NCBI GenBank assembly: GCA_005877225.1
Contig: VBPK01000001.1
Location: forward strand, 1-19,612
Reading direction: 5' to 3'
DNA from: Nitrososphaerota archaeon
GTDB taxonomy: Archaea; Thermoproteota; Nitrososphaeria; Nitrososphaerales; Gagatemarchaeaceae
DNA: 19,612 bases
Part shown: positions 13,275 through 19,209 of the stretch, in pieces
Layout of the letters: each line of letters opens with the position of its first letter
Position numbering within the stretch: position 1 is the first letter of the stretch
Program-made: the position numbers and the translations under genes
Notes under the pieces: generated by a model
Told to the model about the DNA's origin: nothing
Database searches by the model: none
The model's input: only the letters and a program-made list of their open reading frames with translations

Positions 13275-14281
13275 AGATTGCGGTCGTCGGGCTCGGAGTC
13301 GCGGGCTCGTACCTCCTGAATAGGCTGAGCGAGCAGCACGAGGTCGATGGCTACGAAAGGCAACCGTTCGACCGGTTCAATGCTGTGTGCGCCTGGGGAA
13401 CCTCCAGGCACGAGCTCGGGAAGATTCTCTCCCCGCTTGGGATTAGTTTCGAACAGTACATCCTCCACGACGGGAAGTACATGCGCGTCGACCTGGGGGA
13501 AGAAATGCTTGAGATCCCCCTGAAGGGGCTGGTCACATTCGACAAGCATCAACTGGAGCTCGACCTCGTCAAGGGACAGAGAGCGCACTTCGGAGTGAAG
13601 GCGACCCCGGATAGTATCCTCAATGACGGTTATGACCTGGTCGTAGACGCAACGGGTAATCACAGAGCTTTCCTGCCAAAGTTAAGCCAAGACTTCTTCA
13701 TCCCCTGCATCGAATACAAGGTCAGGTACAACCCGAGCCCTCCTACAGATGATTTCTACATCAAGCCGTTTAGACACGATAGCGGTTACCTGTGGTACTT
13801 CCCGCTAGAGAAGGGAAACGGATACGTGGGCGCCGGGGACTTCTTTAGGAAGCACCTGGAATTCGCCGACGAGTACAACAGGAACCACCCGGGCGAGATC
13901 ATAAAGAAGATCGGGAGGCCCATCAGGTTCACCCCCCCTCGGCTCTGCGAGCCCTTCTACCAGGGCAAGGTGGTAGGGGTCGGGGAGTCGATAGGAACCA
14001 TATTTCCGATACTCGGGGAAGGAATCATCCCCAGCCTTGAGTGCGCTGAGATTCTTTGCGAGACTCTGCCTGACCTTCAGGAGTACAGGGACCGCGTTCT
14101 GGACCACTTCAGTATCTTCTATGAAATCTACCGGCTGGTCAAGCTGAAGATAGAGAACAGGTTCAATCCGATAAGGCACGCCAACCTCCTCATGAAGACG
14201 TATCGATACATGAAAGCGAGGGAGGAGAGATTCGGAATGACGATAAGGGCGAACGACCTTTACAAGATAATTCGAATGTAG
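13271..14281 (+). CDS. Geranylgeranyl-reductase-family FAD-dependent oxidoreductase
   Basis: 336 residues from TTG 13271 (alternative TTG 13256 adds five). The N-terminus is an FAD-binding Rossmann unit, KIAVVGLGVAGSYLLNRLSE with an acidic end at VDGYERQP. The middle carries YLWYFPLEKGNGYVGAGD, the Y-x-W-x-FP...VGxG motif of geranylgeranyl reductases, and VGVGESIGTIFPILGEGI is the second FAD contact. The family saturates isoprenoid chains of archaeal lipids or quinones. At about 336 residues it is shorter than the ~390-450 of characterised enzymes, so the substrate is open. The conserved TTG-A[AG]G-AT start in the decayed upstream copies supports the chosen start. Neighbours: membrane protein upstream, AlaX downstream. 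Confidence 0.87.
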   Translation: MKIAVVGLGVAGSYLLNRLSEQHEVDGYERQPFDRFNAVCAWGTSRHELGKILSPLGISFEQYILHDGKYMRVDLGEEMLEIPLKGLVTFDKHQLELDLVKGQRAHFGVKATPDSILNDGYDLVVDATGNHRAFLPKLSQDFFIPCIEYKVRYNPSPPTDDFYIKPFRHDSGYLWYFPLEKGNGYVGAGDFFRKHLEFADEYNRNHPGEIIKKIGRPIRFTPPRLCEPFYQGKVVGVGESIGTIFPILGEGIIPSLECAEILCETLPDLQEYRDRVLDHFSIFYEIYRLVKLKIENRFNPIRHANLLMKTYRYMKAREERFGMTIRANDLYKIIRM

Positions 14282-14321
14282 CGAAGGCGTTCATTCTTCC
14301 AGTCAATGAAAGTGTGAGCGA

Positions 14322-14777
14322 ATGAGCGATGCGGACCTCCGCACTCATTCCGCACTACATGTGCTAAAGGGGGCGGTGCAGAGAGTTCTCGGGACGGAGT
14401 GGACTGCGTCGGTATTCGTGAGCGGCGAACGCGGGAGGCTGACGGTGCAGGCTGAGAGGAAGCCGACCGGGGAGGAGTTGAGGAGGATCGAGGAGGAAGC
14501 GAACGCGGTAATGAGGGAGGGAGCTGAGGTCCTTGAGTTCGAGATGGAGAGGGAAGAGGCCGAGAAGCACTTTGGAGAAGCGATTTACGACGTGTTCCCG
14601 GTGCCGAAGGAGGTTTCGTTGCTGAGGATTGTGAGGATACCCGACTGGAACGTGAACTGTTGCAGGGAGAAGCACGTCGAGAACACTTCTGAGATCGGAG
14701 AAATCCAGCTCGAAGGAACGAGGTTCAGGAATAACAAGCAGCTCCTTGAAATCAGCTTCCGCCTGCTAAATCAATGA
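14322..14777 (+). CDS. alaX: AlaX-type alanyl-tRNA editing protein
   Basis: 151 residues, the size of the short stand-alone editing domain (AlaX-S). The metal-binding motif HSALH (His9, His13) is followed by a beta-rich domain and the second motif CREKHVENTSEIG (Cys..His). AlaX hydrolyses Ser or Gly wrongly attached to tRNA-Ala in trans. The linker contains a long Glu-rich helix (TGEELRRIEEEANAVMREGA). ATG 14322 lies 40 nt after the reductase stop. It is followed closely by the interrupted tRNA-Arg gene. Confidence 0.9.
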   Translation: MSDADLRTHSALHVLKGAVQRVLGTEWTASVFVSGERGRLTVQAERKPTGEELRRIEEEANAVMREGAEVLEFEMEREEAEKHFGEAIYDVFPVPKEVSLLRIVRIPDWNVNCCREKHVENTSEIGEIQLEGTRFRNNKQLLEISFRLLNQ

Positions 14778-14780
14778 AGG

Positions 14781-14787
14781 TAAAATA
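14781..14787 (+). promoter_or_regulatory. TATA-like box of the tRNA gene
   Basis: TAAAATA begins 4 nt after the AlaX stop and 30-36 nt before the tRNA 5' end, a suitable distance for a short 5' leader. It indicates a separate tRNA transcript. Confidence 0.45.
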
Positions 14788-14831
14788 CGAGCCTTCAACC
14801 CGCCTCAGGACTGAATGGGCCGGTAGCGCAG

Positions 14832-14847
14832 ATCGAGGAGAGCGGAG
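14832..14847 (+). other. tRNA intron 1, D loop, 16 nt
   Basis: It lies between positions 15 and 16. AG occurs at both borders, so the cut may shift by up to 2 nt. The proposed bulge-helix-bulge uses GCGC with GCGG (three pairs, one mismatch), bulges AGA and AGT. This is the weakest of the four, but without it the D arm cannot form. Confidence 0.65.
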
Positions 14848-14864
14848 TATGGACAGCGCGGCAG

Positions 14865-14878
14865 AGCCGAACGCCGAT
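14865..14878 (+). other. tRNA intron 2, position 30/31, 14 nt
   Basis: The central helix CGGC (14859-14862) with GCCG (14873-14876) is exact, with bulges AG^A and AT^C. Removal joins GCAG to C and completes the anticodon stem. Confidence 0.75.
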
Positions 14879-14885
14879 CCTCCTA

Positions 14886-14900
14886 TCCTCTGCCGAGGAA
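14886..14900 (+). other. tRNA intron 3, position 37/38 (or 38/39), 15 nt
   Basis: The central helix TCCT (14881-14884) with AGGA (14896-14899) is exact. Cutting after the first bulge base gives loop CTCCTAA and the classical 37/38 site; cutting after the second gives CTCCTAT. Both leave anticodon CCT. Confidence 0.78.
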
Positions 14901-14908
14901 AGCTGTAG

Positions 14909-14928
14909 AGAGTCTCGGACTCACAGAG
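14909..14928 (+). other. tRNA intron 4, variable loop 45/46, 20 nt
   Basis: The central helix CTGT (14903-14906) with ACAG (14923-14926) is exact, with bulges AG^A and AG^G and a 5-bp inner stem GAGTC/GACTC closed by TCG. Removal restores the common variable loop AGGTC. Confidence 0.82.
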
Positions 14929-14956
14929 GTCGTGGGTTCAAATCCCACCCGGCCCG

Positions 14957-15133
14957 CTAATCGAATATCAATAGTCAGGGTGGTCGTTATTAACTCCTGC
15001 TTCTAGTTCTTCATAGCAAGGATTCCGCTGCCAGAAAGGGGAGTCGCCTACCACTGCGTGGCGGTGGGCGGCAGGTCTACCTACAGCGCCTTCGCGACGG
15101 ACTTCGTGACTGTGCGCTTTGTTTTTCGTTTCT
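14957..15133. other. Intergenic stretch with GC-rich complementary segments
   Basis: No ORF recognised. Around 15028-15074 CTGCC pairs with GGCAG, and inside it CGCC (15045-15048) can pair with GGCG (15060-15063), so a structured transcript is possible. No C/D-box or other RNA signature was found. Confidence 0.3.
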
Positions 15134-15535
15134 TCACCCCAGATTTTTCTTCAATCTGGCGTAGACGAAGAGAGGAGCCAACACGCCGGAGATTTCCAGC
15201 ACCGTAGCGAACAGAAAGTGCAAGCTCTGGACGAACGGATTCGCAGGGTCGCCAGGAAAGACTCCTGCACCTATCAAACCAATCCCGAAGGCAGTCACGA
15301 ATGCGGGACCCTTACGGGAGCCCGGAGGACTCCTGTGGAGTCCGTAGGAGAAGGCAGCGACCAGCATTCCCGTGAGGATGAAATTCAGGTTCTGCAAGAT
15401 GGCATTCGGCCCATAACCGAGATCGCTCATGAATTGAGAGATGTGTGAATACGCTGGCCTTAGGGAGCCCGCAACGACGATGACGGAGGCGAAGAGGAGG
15501 GGAGCGATTGCGCCACAAATCGAAAGCGGTCTGAC
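15134..15535 (-). pseudogene. Broken DUF998-like membrane protein
   Basis: The frame encodes VRPLSICGAIAPLLFASVIV, then GSLRPAYSHISQFMSDLGYG, PNAILQNLNFILTGM and GIGLIGAGVFPGDP, the pattern of DUF998 membrane proteins (usually ~200 aa, six helices). No ATG, GTG or TTG precedes the first helix in this frame; the first Met (15430) lies after helix 1 and a TGA lies at 15654-15656. An ATG at 15692, overlapping the upstream stop as ATGA, opens a different frame, so one frameshift separates start and body. The product also ends early, at about helix 4, without the C-terminal helices. I take it as a decaying gene; an assembly indel would explain only the 5' problem. Confidence 0.62.
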
Positions 15536-15688
15536 CGGGCCAGGCGAGAACCAGGGGGCGCGGATATTCCGGCGCCTGACTTCGGTCGAGGGTGGTGCTC
15601 TTTTGCCTCGCCCACTTCTCGGAGGCGACGCTCGGGTCGTAAGATGCCCGTTGAATTCTCAGGACTACCATTCTAACCCGCACCTCAC

Positions 15689-16489
15689 TCATCGGGTCGA
15701 GAGAACCGTCCCGCCCGCCCTTGCGACCTCTCTCTTGAGTTCCGAGGCAATCATTTCAGAAATCTTCGTCGAATCAGCCCTCCTCTTCGAGACGACCACG
15801 ACATCCAATTCTATCTTAGAGACACCTTCCTCGACCCCCTTTGGGTGCGACTTGATGTAGACGTTCGGATACCTCTTCATCGTACGCTTCAGGATTGGCG
15901 CCAGAGTCGATTCGAAGATTCTTTCCAGTTTCAGAATCACGGTCCTCGTGTGAAGTCTCCCCAACCTTTGCCGGATCTCTCCTTCAGGCGAGCGTCTGAA
16001 TACGCTCTTCATCTCCCTCGGAACTCCCGGGAGTGCGAAAATTATCGTCCCTCTCGCCTCGAGGCGGACTCCAGGCGCCGTCCCCACCGTGTTCTTGAGC
16101 GGGGTCGCCCCCAGGGGGAGTCGCGCCATCTTCCTCCTCGCCGAGGTGAGCTTCAGGTCGCCCCTTCCCATCTCGACGTAGTGGTCCCTGACCATCCTTA
16201 GGGCTTCCCCGTTGAGTGCCAGCCTCCTGTGCAGCCCCTTCGCGATCCCCGCGAGAGTCATGTCGTCCGGGGTTGGCCCCAGCCCCCCCACGACGACCAT
16301 GAACTCAGGTTTGCGGCGGAGCGATTCCCGCACGGAGGAGGAGATTTCCCGGAGGTCGTCATCGACGGTCGTGATACGGGACAGCCTCGTCCCCATCCGG
16401 GCAAGCCTCCCCCCGATCCAGTGGGCGTTCGTGTTGACCGTCTTTCCAATGAGCAGCTCCCTCCCGACCGTTAGGACCTCGACCCTCAT
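15689..16489 (-). CDS. CinA-like molybdopterin-binding-fold protein (COG1058 type)
   Basis: 266 residues. MRVEVLTVGRELLIGKTVNT then NAHWIGGRL, GGLGPTPDDMT and FALPGVPREM are the signatures of the CinA N-terminal/MoaB-Mog fold domain. The bacterial CinA C-terminal deamidase domain is absent, as is usual in archaea. Such domains are linked to pyridine- or flavin-nucleotide pyrophosphatase or molybdopterin-like chemistry; the substrate here cannot be named. The frame is open to 16600, but TATA position and homology favour ATG 16489. It is divergent from the NUDIX gene across a shared 55-bp promoter, which fits a common role in nucleotide clean-up (inference). Confidence 0.87.
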   Translation of the reverse strand: MRVEVLTVGRELLIGKTVNTNAHWIGGRLARMGTRLSRITTVDDDLREISSSVRESLRRKPEFMVVVGGLGPTPDDMTLAGIAKGLHRRLALNGEALRMVRDHYVEMGRGDLKLTSARRKMARLPLGATPLKNTVGTAPGVRLEARGTIIFALPGVPREMKSVFRRSPEGEIRQRLGRLHTRTVILKLERIFESTLAPILKRTMKRYPNVYIKSHPKGVEEGVSKIELDVVVVSKRRADSTKISEMIASELKREVARAGGTVLSTR

Positions 16490-16513
16490 CCAGCCCTGAA
16501 TCCCCATTGAACG

Positions 16514-16520
16514 CTTAAAA
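16514..16520. promoter_or_regulatory. Shared TATA element between the CinA-like and NUDIX genes
   Basis: CTTAAAA on the plus strand reads TTTTAAG on the minus strand. It lies 25 nt before ATG 16545 (plus) and 25 nt before ATG 16489 (minus). The two start codons are only 55 bp apart, so one element apparently serves both leaderless transcripts. Confidence 0.6.
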
Positions 16521-16544
16521 CCGATGTGCTTCTCCCAACTGTAA

Positions 16545-16979
16545 ATGGCCCGGAAACGAGAGTATCCTTTGTTCCCCATGGTAGGGGCTGGAGCCCTCAT
16601 TTACAAGGGCAACAGCATCCTTCTCGTAAAGCGAAACAACGAGCCGAACAAGGGGAGGTGGGCTCTCCCCGGCGGGGTGGTCAAGGTGGGGGAGAGAGTC
16701 GAAGACGCCACCAGGAGGGAGTTGAAGGAGGAGGTTGGGCTCGAGGTTAGACTCGAGGGACTTCTGGACATTTCGGACGACATCCACTATGACGGTAAGG
16801 GGAGGGTGATGTACCACTTCGTACTGGTCAGTTACCTCGCATCCCCCCAGGGAGGAAAGGTGAAGCTAAACAGCGAGTCGGAGGAGTACAAGTGGTTCTC
16901 GCCCACCGAAGTTCGAAGCGTCTTCGCGACCGACAACACGAAGAAGGTCGTTCAGCGATACCTGGACCGTCCGCGGTGA
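16545..16979 (+). CDS. NUDIX hydrolase
   Basis: 144 residues. The Nudix box is complete: GGVVKVGERVEDATRRELKE followed by EVGL (G-x5-E-x7-REL-x-EE-x-G-L), preceded by GAGALIYKGNSILLVKRNNE and PNKGRWALPGG. These enzymes hydrolyse nucleoside diphosphates linked to another moiety, such as ADP-ribose, NADH or damaged NTPs, with Mg2+ bound by the Glu residues. Length and NKGRWALPGG resemble the ADP-ribose pyrophosphatase/MutT-like small forms; the substrate is undetermined. Leaderless start at ATG 16545. Confidence 0.95.
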   Translation: MARKREYPLFPMVGAGALIYKGNSILLVKRNNEPNKGRWALPGGVVKVGERVEDATRRELKEEVGLEVRLEGLLDISDDIHYDGKGRVMYHFVLVSYLASPQGGKVKLNSESEEYKWFSPTEVRSVFATDNTKKVVQRYLDRPR

Positions 16980-17012
16980 GCCCGGCAACAACTGCCACTA
17001 GTCAGATCACAC

Positions 17013-17033
17013 GGTAACCCGCTTTAGGTTACC
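17013..17033. terminator. Stem-loop between convergent genes
   Basis: GGTAACC (17013-17019) and GGTTACC (17027-17033) form a perfect 7-bp stem with loop CGCTTTA. It includes the stop codon of the zinc-ribbon gene and lies 34 nt after the NUDIX stop. No long T-run follows on either strand, so a terminator or 3'-end stabiliser role is tentative. Confidence 0.35.
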
Positions 17034-17250
17034 CTTCCTTCTTCCCGCTGAGCCACCACTCGAGGTAGTCTGACTGCTCTCGCTGCTTCTTCCTTCTCAC
17101 GTCTTCCTGGGGCGTCTTCATCTTATACCGGATATCCGAGAGCTGCTCCCTCGTCAGAAAGAGTCCGCAGCTCTTGCACCCGTACCTCTTGGTTGTAGAG
17201 TCGAAGAGTAGGAGACCGCCACATTCTGGGCAATACTGATCCAAGCTCAA
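17029..17250 (-). CDS. Small zinc-ribbon protein
   Basis: 73 residues, starting TTG 17250. Two knuckles, YCPECGG (Cys7, Cys10) and YGCKSCG (Cys25, Cys28), form a zinc ribbon like those of RPA/TFIIS or Zn-ribbon nucleic-acid-binding proteins. The rest is a basic helical tail (MKTPQEDVRRKKQREQ) ending in WWLSGKKEG. AAGGTTAAGG (17271-17280) about 21-30 nt upstream is a TATA-like box, so it is probably leaderless. Divergent from prs. Function unknown; nucleic-acid binding is plausible. Confidence 0.82.
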   Translation of the reverse strand: MSLDQYCPECGGLLLFDSTTKRYGCKSCGLFLTREQLSDIRYKMKTPQEDVRRKKQREQSDYLEWWLSGKKEG

Positions 17251-17286
17251 GTCTGTCAGAACCCACCTTTCCTTAACCTTTGCTGT

Positions 17287-17301
17287 GTTTGATGATCAAA
17301 C
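17287..17301. promoter_or_regulatory. 15-bp perfect palindrome upstream of prs
   Basis: GTTTGAT-G-ATCAAAC lies 10 bp upstream of the prs TATA box and about 8 bp upstream of that of the zinc-ribbon gene, i.e. between two divergent promoters. It has the shape of a dimeric operator. One such palindrome is expected by chance in a window of this size, so only the location supports it. Confidence 0.35.
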
Positions 17302-17310
17302 CGCGACTCG

Positions 17311-17317
17311 TTATATA
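17311..17317 (+). promoter_or_regulatory. TATA box of the prs-trmG10-rnz operon
   Basis: TTATATA is the strongest TATA match in the window. It ends 9 nt before ATG 17326 and 30 nt before GTG 17347. Usual archaeal spacing puts transcription start near 17338-17343, beyond the ATG. Confidence 0.6.
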
Positions 17318-17346
17318 CCGTCTGCATGAAAGCCACTCGAGAAGGT

Positions 17347-18237
17347 GTGGCTGAGAAGGTCGTCCTCCCCGGCCCCGCGTCGAAGGAGCTGGGAGAAGCT
17401 ATCGCGAGGAGACTCAGCCTGCCACTCCTCCCTTGCGAGGTCAAGGTCTTCCCGGATGGGGAGACACGACTCCGATTCGAGGAGAAAGTTTCTGGAAAGA
17501 CAGTCCTGATTGTCCAATCGACCTACCCTCCCCCCGACCACAACCTCTTCCAGCTGCTTCTCGCCTCCCATCGCCTCAGCCAGGAAGGGGCGAAGGTCCA
17601 CGCGGTCGTTCCCTACCTGGCCTACGCGAGACAGGATAAGGAGTTCGTCGCAGGGGAGGTGGTGAGCCTCGGCGTCGTCTCCCATCTCCTCCGCTCAGGA
17701 GGCGTCTCGCGCCTGACGACCGTCGACATTCACTCCGCCGAGGGTCTCTCACTCTTCGCGATGCCTGTCTACAGCGTTTCGGCGATCCCGAGCTTGGTCA
17801 GCTACGTGAAGAAGAACTTCAAGCTGAACCAGCCCGTCGTGGTCGCCCCAGACTTCGGCGGTTCCAAAAGGTCTGAAGCCTTCGCGTCCCTCCTCCAGGC
17901 GATGTTCGTCCAGCTCTCCAAGAAGAGGGACAGAGTCACGGGGCAGGTCAAGGTCGAATCGTCGAAGCTGGAGGTGAAGGGGAGGGACGTCCTCGTAGTC
18001 GACGACATAATCAGCACGGGTGGGACGGTCAGGGCCGCGGGGATAGTCCTCCGCGAGGCCGGCGCCGCCAGGGTCATCGCCGTCTGCTCCCATCCGTTGC
18101 TGGTGGGCGACGCGATGGAGAAACTCGAGTCCGCGGGGATAAGAGAGGTCGTGGGCACGAATACTGTCCCCAGCGAGGTAAGTAAAGTGGATGTCAGCGA
18201 GGCGATTGCGGAGCACCTCAAGACAGTCACGGAATAA
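17347..18237 (+). CDS. prs: Ribose-phosphate pyrophosphokinase
   Basis: 296 residues from GTG 17347 (303 from ATG 17326). It makes PRPP from ribose 5-phosphate and ATP for nucleotide, His and Trp synthesis. Visible motifs: LPGPASKELGEAIA at the N-terminus, FPDGETRLRF, PYLAYARQDKEF (ATP site), VDIHSAEG (Mg site), APDFGGSKRSEA and the PRPP loop VLVVDDIISTGGT. The GTG is preferred because the TATA box is only 9 nt from the ATG and because the family's conserved N-terminus starts at KVVLPGPAS, four residues after the GTG. First gene of an operon: trmG10 follows 4 nt downstream. Confidence 0.95.
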   Translation: MAEKVVLPGPASKELGEAIARRLSLPLLPCEVKVFPDGETRLRFEEKVSGKTVLIVQSTYPPPDHNLFQLLLASHRLSQEGAKVHAVVPYLAYARQDKEFVAGEVVSLGVVSHLLRSGGVSRLTTVDIHSAEGLSLFAMPVYSVSAIPSLVSYVKKNFKLNQPVVVAPDFGGSKRSEAFASLLQAMFVQLSKKRDRVTGQVKVESSKLEVKGRDVLVVDDIISTGGTVRAAGIVLREAGAARVIAVCSHPLLVGDAMEKLESAGIREVVGTNTVPSEVSKVDVSEAIAEHLKTVTE

Positions 18238-18241
18238 CACC

Positions 18242-19207
18242 GTGATCCTCCTCTCCGGGGAAGAGACCTCGCTTCCGGAAGCCGAGGCGCGCGCCGTCGT
18301 GAAGACCTACGACGAAGACGCCAAGGTCTCCCTCCTCGAGCCGAGAATCGTCCGCGCCGAGACGGAAGCCAACCCTGACATCATCGCACGACGCATTGCC
18401 TTTGCCAAGCGCGTCGGGACGCTCATCCCCGACGGGGTGCTCGATCGAGAAACCCGCCGAGAGGTCGAGAGGGCCAGCTACAGACTGAGGCATTTCAAGC
18501 TCGGCGAGGCGAGGGCGGACCGTTCTTCGGTGGAGACCAAAATCTTGAACCAGCTGCACGGCAAGGTGAAGCTGGAAGATCCCGAGTACGAGTTGTCCGT
18601 AATCGAGGGGAGGAGGAAAGGGAGGACCTATCTCCTGCTCTCCAAGCCGGGAATCATGAACCAAGGGTGGGCGCGGCGGAGGCCAAGGTCTCGCGCGTTC
18701 TTCCACCCCTCCGCTATCTTCCCGAAGCTCTCCAGGGCTCTCGTGAATATCGCGGGAGTGAAGGAGGGAGAGACCCTTCTGGACCCGTTCGCGGGGACGG
18801 GAAGCATCCTTCTCGAGGCATCGATCGTGGGAGCGCTTCCGGTGGGAGTCGATATCAGCTGGAAGATGGCGAGGGGAGCACTCGCCAATGCGCAAAAATA
18901 CCGTCAGCCGTGGCTCGGGATGATTCGGGCGGACAGCATGTCTTTACCCTTGACGAGGGTCGATGCAATCGCTACTGATGTTCCGTACGGGAGAGCTTCG
19001 AGCAGGATGGGGGAGGAATTGGGAGTGATCATCGACGGTCTGCTCAAGGCCGGTGCCGCTCTCCTCCGTCGGGGCAGAATCGCGGTCGTAATGCACCCTC
19101 GAAGTAGCCGTGTCACTCCCGGTGACACGTTCCGGGTGGAGGGCGAGCACCATCTCTACGTGCATCGGAACCTGACTCGAACGATTACGGTCCTGAGGAG
19201 GCTCTAA
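18242..19207 (+). CDS. tRNA (guanine-10-N2)-methyltransferase, Trm-G10 type
   Basis: 321 residues from GTG 18242, 4 nt after prs; the frame is open upstream inside prs but that part is a shadow. The N-terminal ~140 residues correspond to the ferredoxin-like/THUMP tRNA-binding part. HPSAIFPKLSRALVNIAGV leads into motif I LLDPFAGTGSILLEA (residues 179-193), VGVDIS and motif IV TDVPYGRAS (245-253). In motif IV the usual DPPY is DVPYG, a change seen in archaeal Trm-G10/Trm11 proteins. It methylates G10 of tRNA. Placed between PRPP synthase and RNase Z, it forms a tRNA-maturation pair with the latter. Confidence 0.92.
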   Translation: MILLSGEETSLPEAEARAVVKTYDEDAKVSLLEPRIVRAETEANPDIIARRIAFAKRVGTLIPDGVLDRETRREVERASYRLRHFKLGEARADRSSVETKILNQLHGKVKLEDPEYELSVIEGRRKGRTYLLLSKPGIMNQGWARRRPRSRAFFHPSAIFPKLSRALVNIAGVKEGETLLDPFAGTGSILLEASIVGALPVGVDISWKMARGALANAQKYRQPWLGMIRADSMSLPLTRVDAIATDVPYGRASSRMGEELGVIIDGLLKAGAALLRRGRIAVVMHPRSSRVTPGDTFRVEGEHHLYVHRNLTRTITVLRRL

Positions 19208-19209
19208 GA

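Larger units (their letters stand above)
14817..14956 (+). tRNA. tRNA-Arg(CCT) interrupted by four introns
   Basis: The 140-bp gene has a 7-bp acceptor stem GGGCCGG/CCGGCCC (14817-14823, 14949-14955), discriminator G, and T arm GTGGG-TTCAAAT-CCCAC (14932-14948). Contiguous reading gives no tRNA. Exons 14817-14831, 14848-14864, 14879-14885, 14901-14908 and 14929-14956 join to 75 nt: D arm GCGC-AGTATGGACA-GCGC, anticodon arm GCAGC-CTCCTAA-GCTGT (one G-T pair, U33 present, anticodon CCT, A37), variable loop AGGTC. The gaps are 16, 14, 15 and 20 nt. Bulge-helix-bulge folds support three: CGGC/GCCG for intron 2, TCCT/AGGA for intron 3, CTGT/ACAG for intron 4, all exact 4-bp centres with 3-nt bulges. 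Intron 1 has only three pairs. No CCA is encoded. Precise cuts can shift by one or two bases. Confidence 0.85.

Noticed and set aside
14859..14895. The 8-bp stem CGGCAGAG/CTCTGCCG as anticodon stem
   Set aside because: No 7-nt loop with U33 can be made from the enclosed bases, even with one intron. Part of it competes with the bulge-helix-bulge structures.
14910..14922. GAGTC-TCG-GACTC as the long variable arm of a tRNA-Ser or -Leu
   Set aside because: Nine bases would separate it from the T stem and no Ser or Leu anticodon loop with U33 fits. It is the inner stem of intron 4.
14903..14926. CTGTAGA read as a tRNA-Tyr(GTA) anticodon loop with a 37/38 intron
   Set aside because: The 3' exon would leave only three bases before the T stem, no anticodon stem forms, and archaeal tRNA-Tyr starts with C1-G72, unlike this acceptor. 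The same fold is explained by intron 4.
15312..15692. 126-codon frame from ATG 15692 as an independent gene
   Set aside because: Only its start context is gene-like; the body is not protein-like and the DUF998 homology lies in a different frame of the same strand.
17749..18240. 163-codon minus-strand frame opposite prs
   Set aside because: Antisense shadow of prs with no domain.
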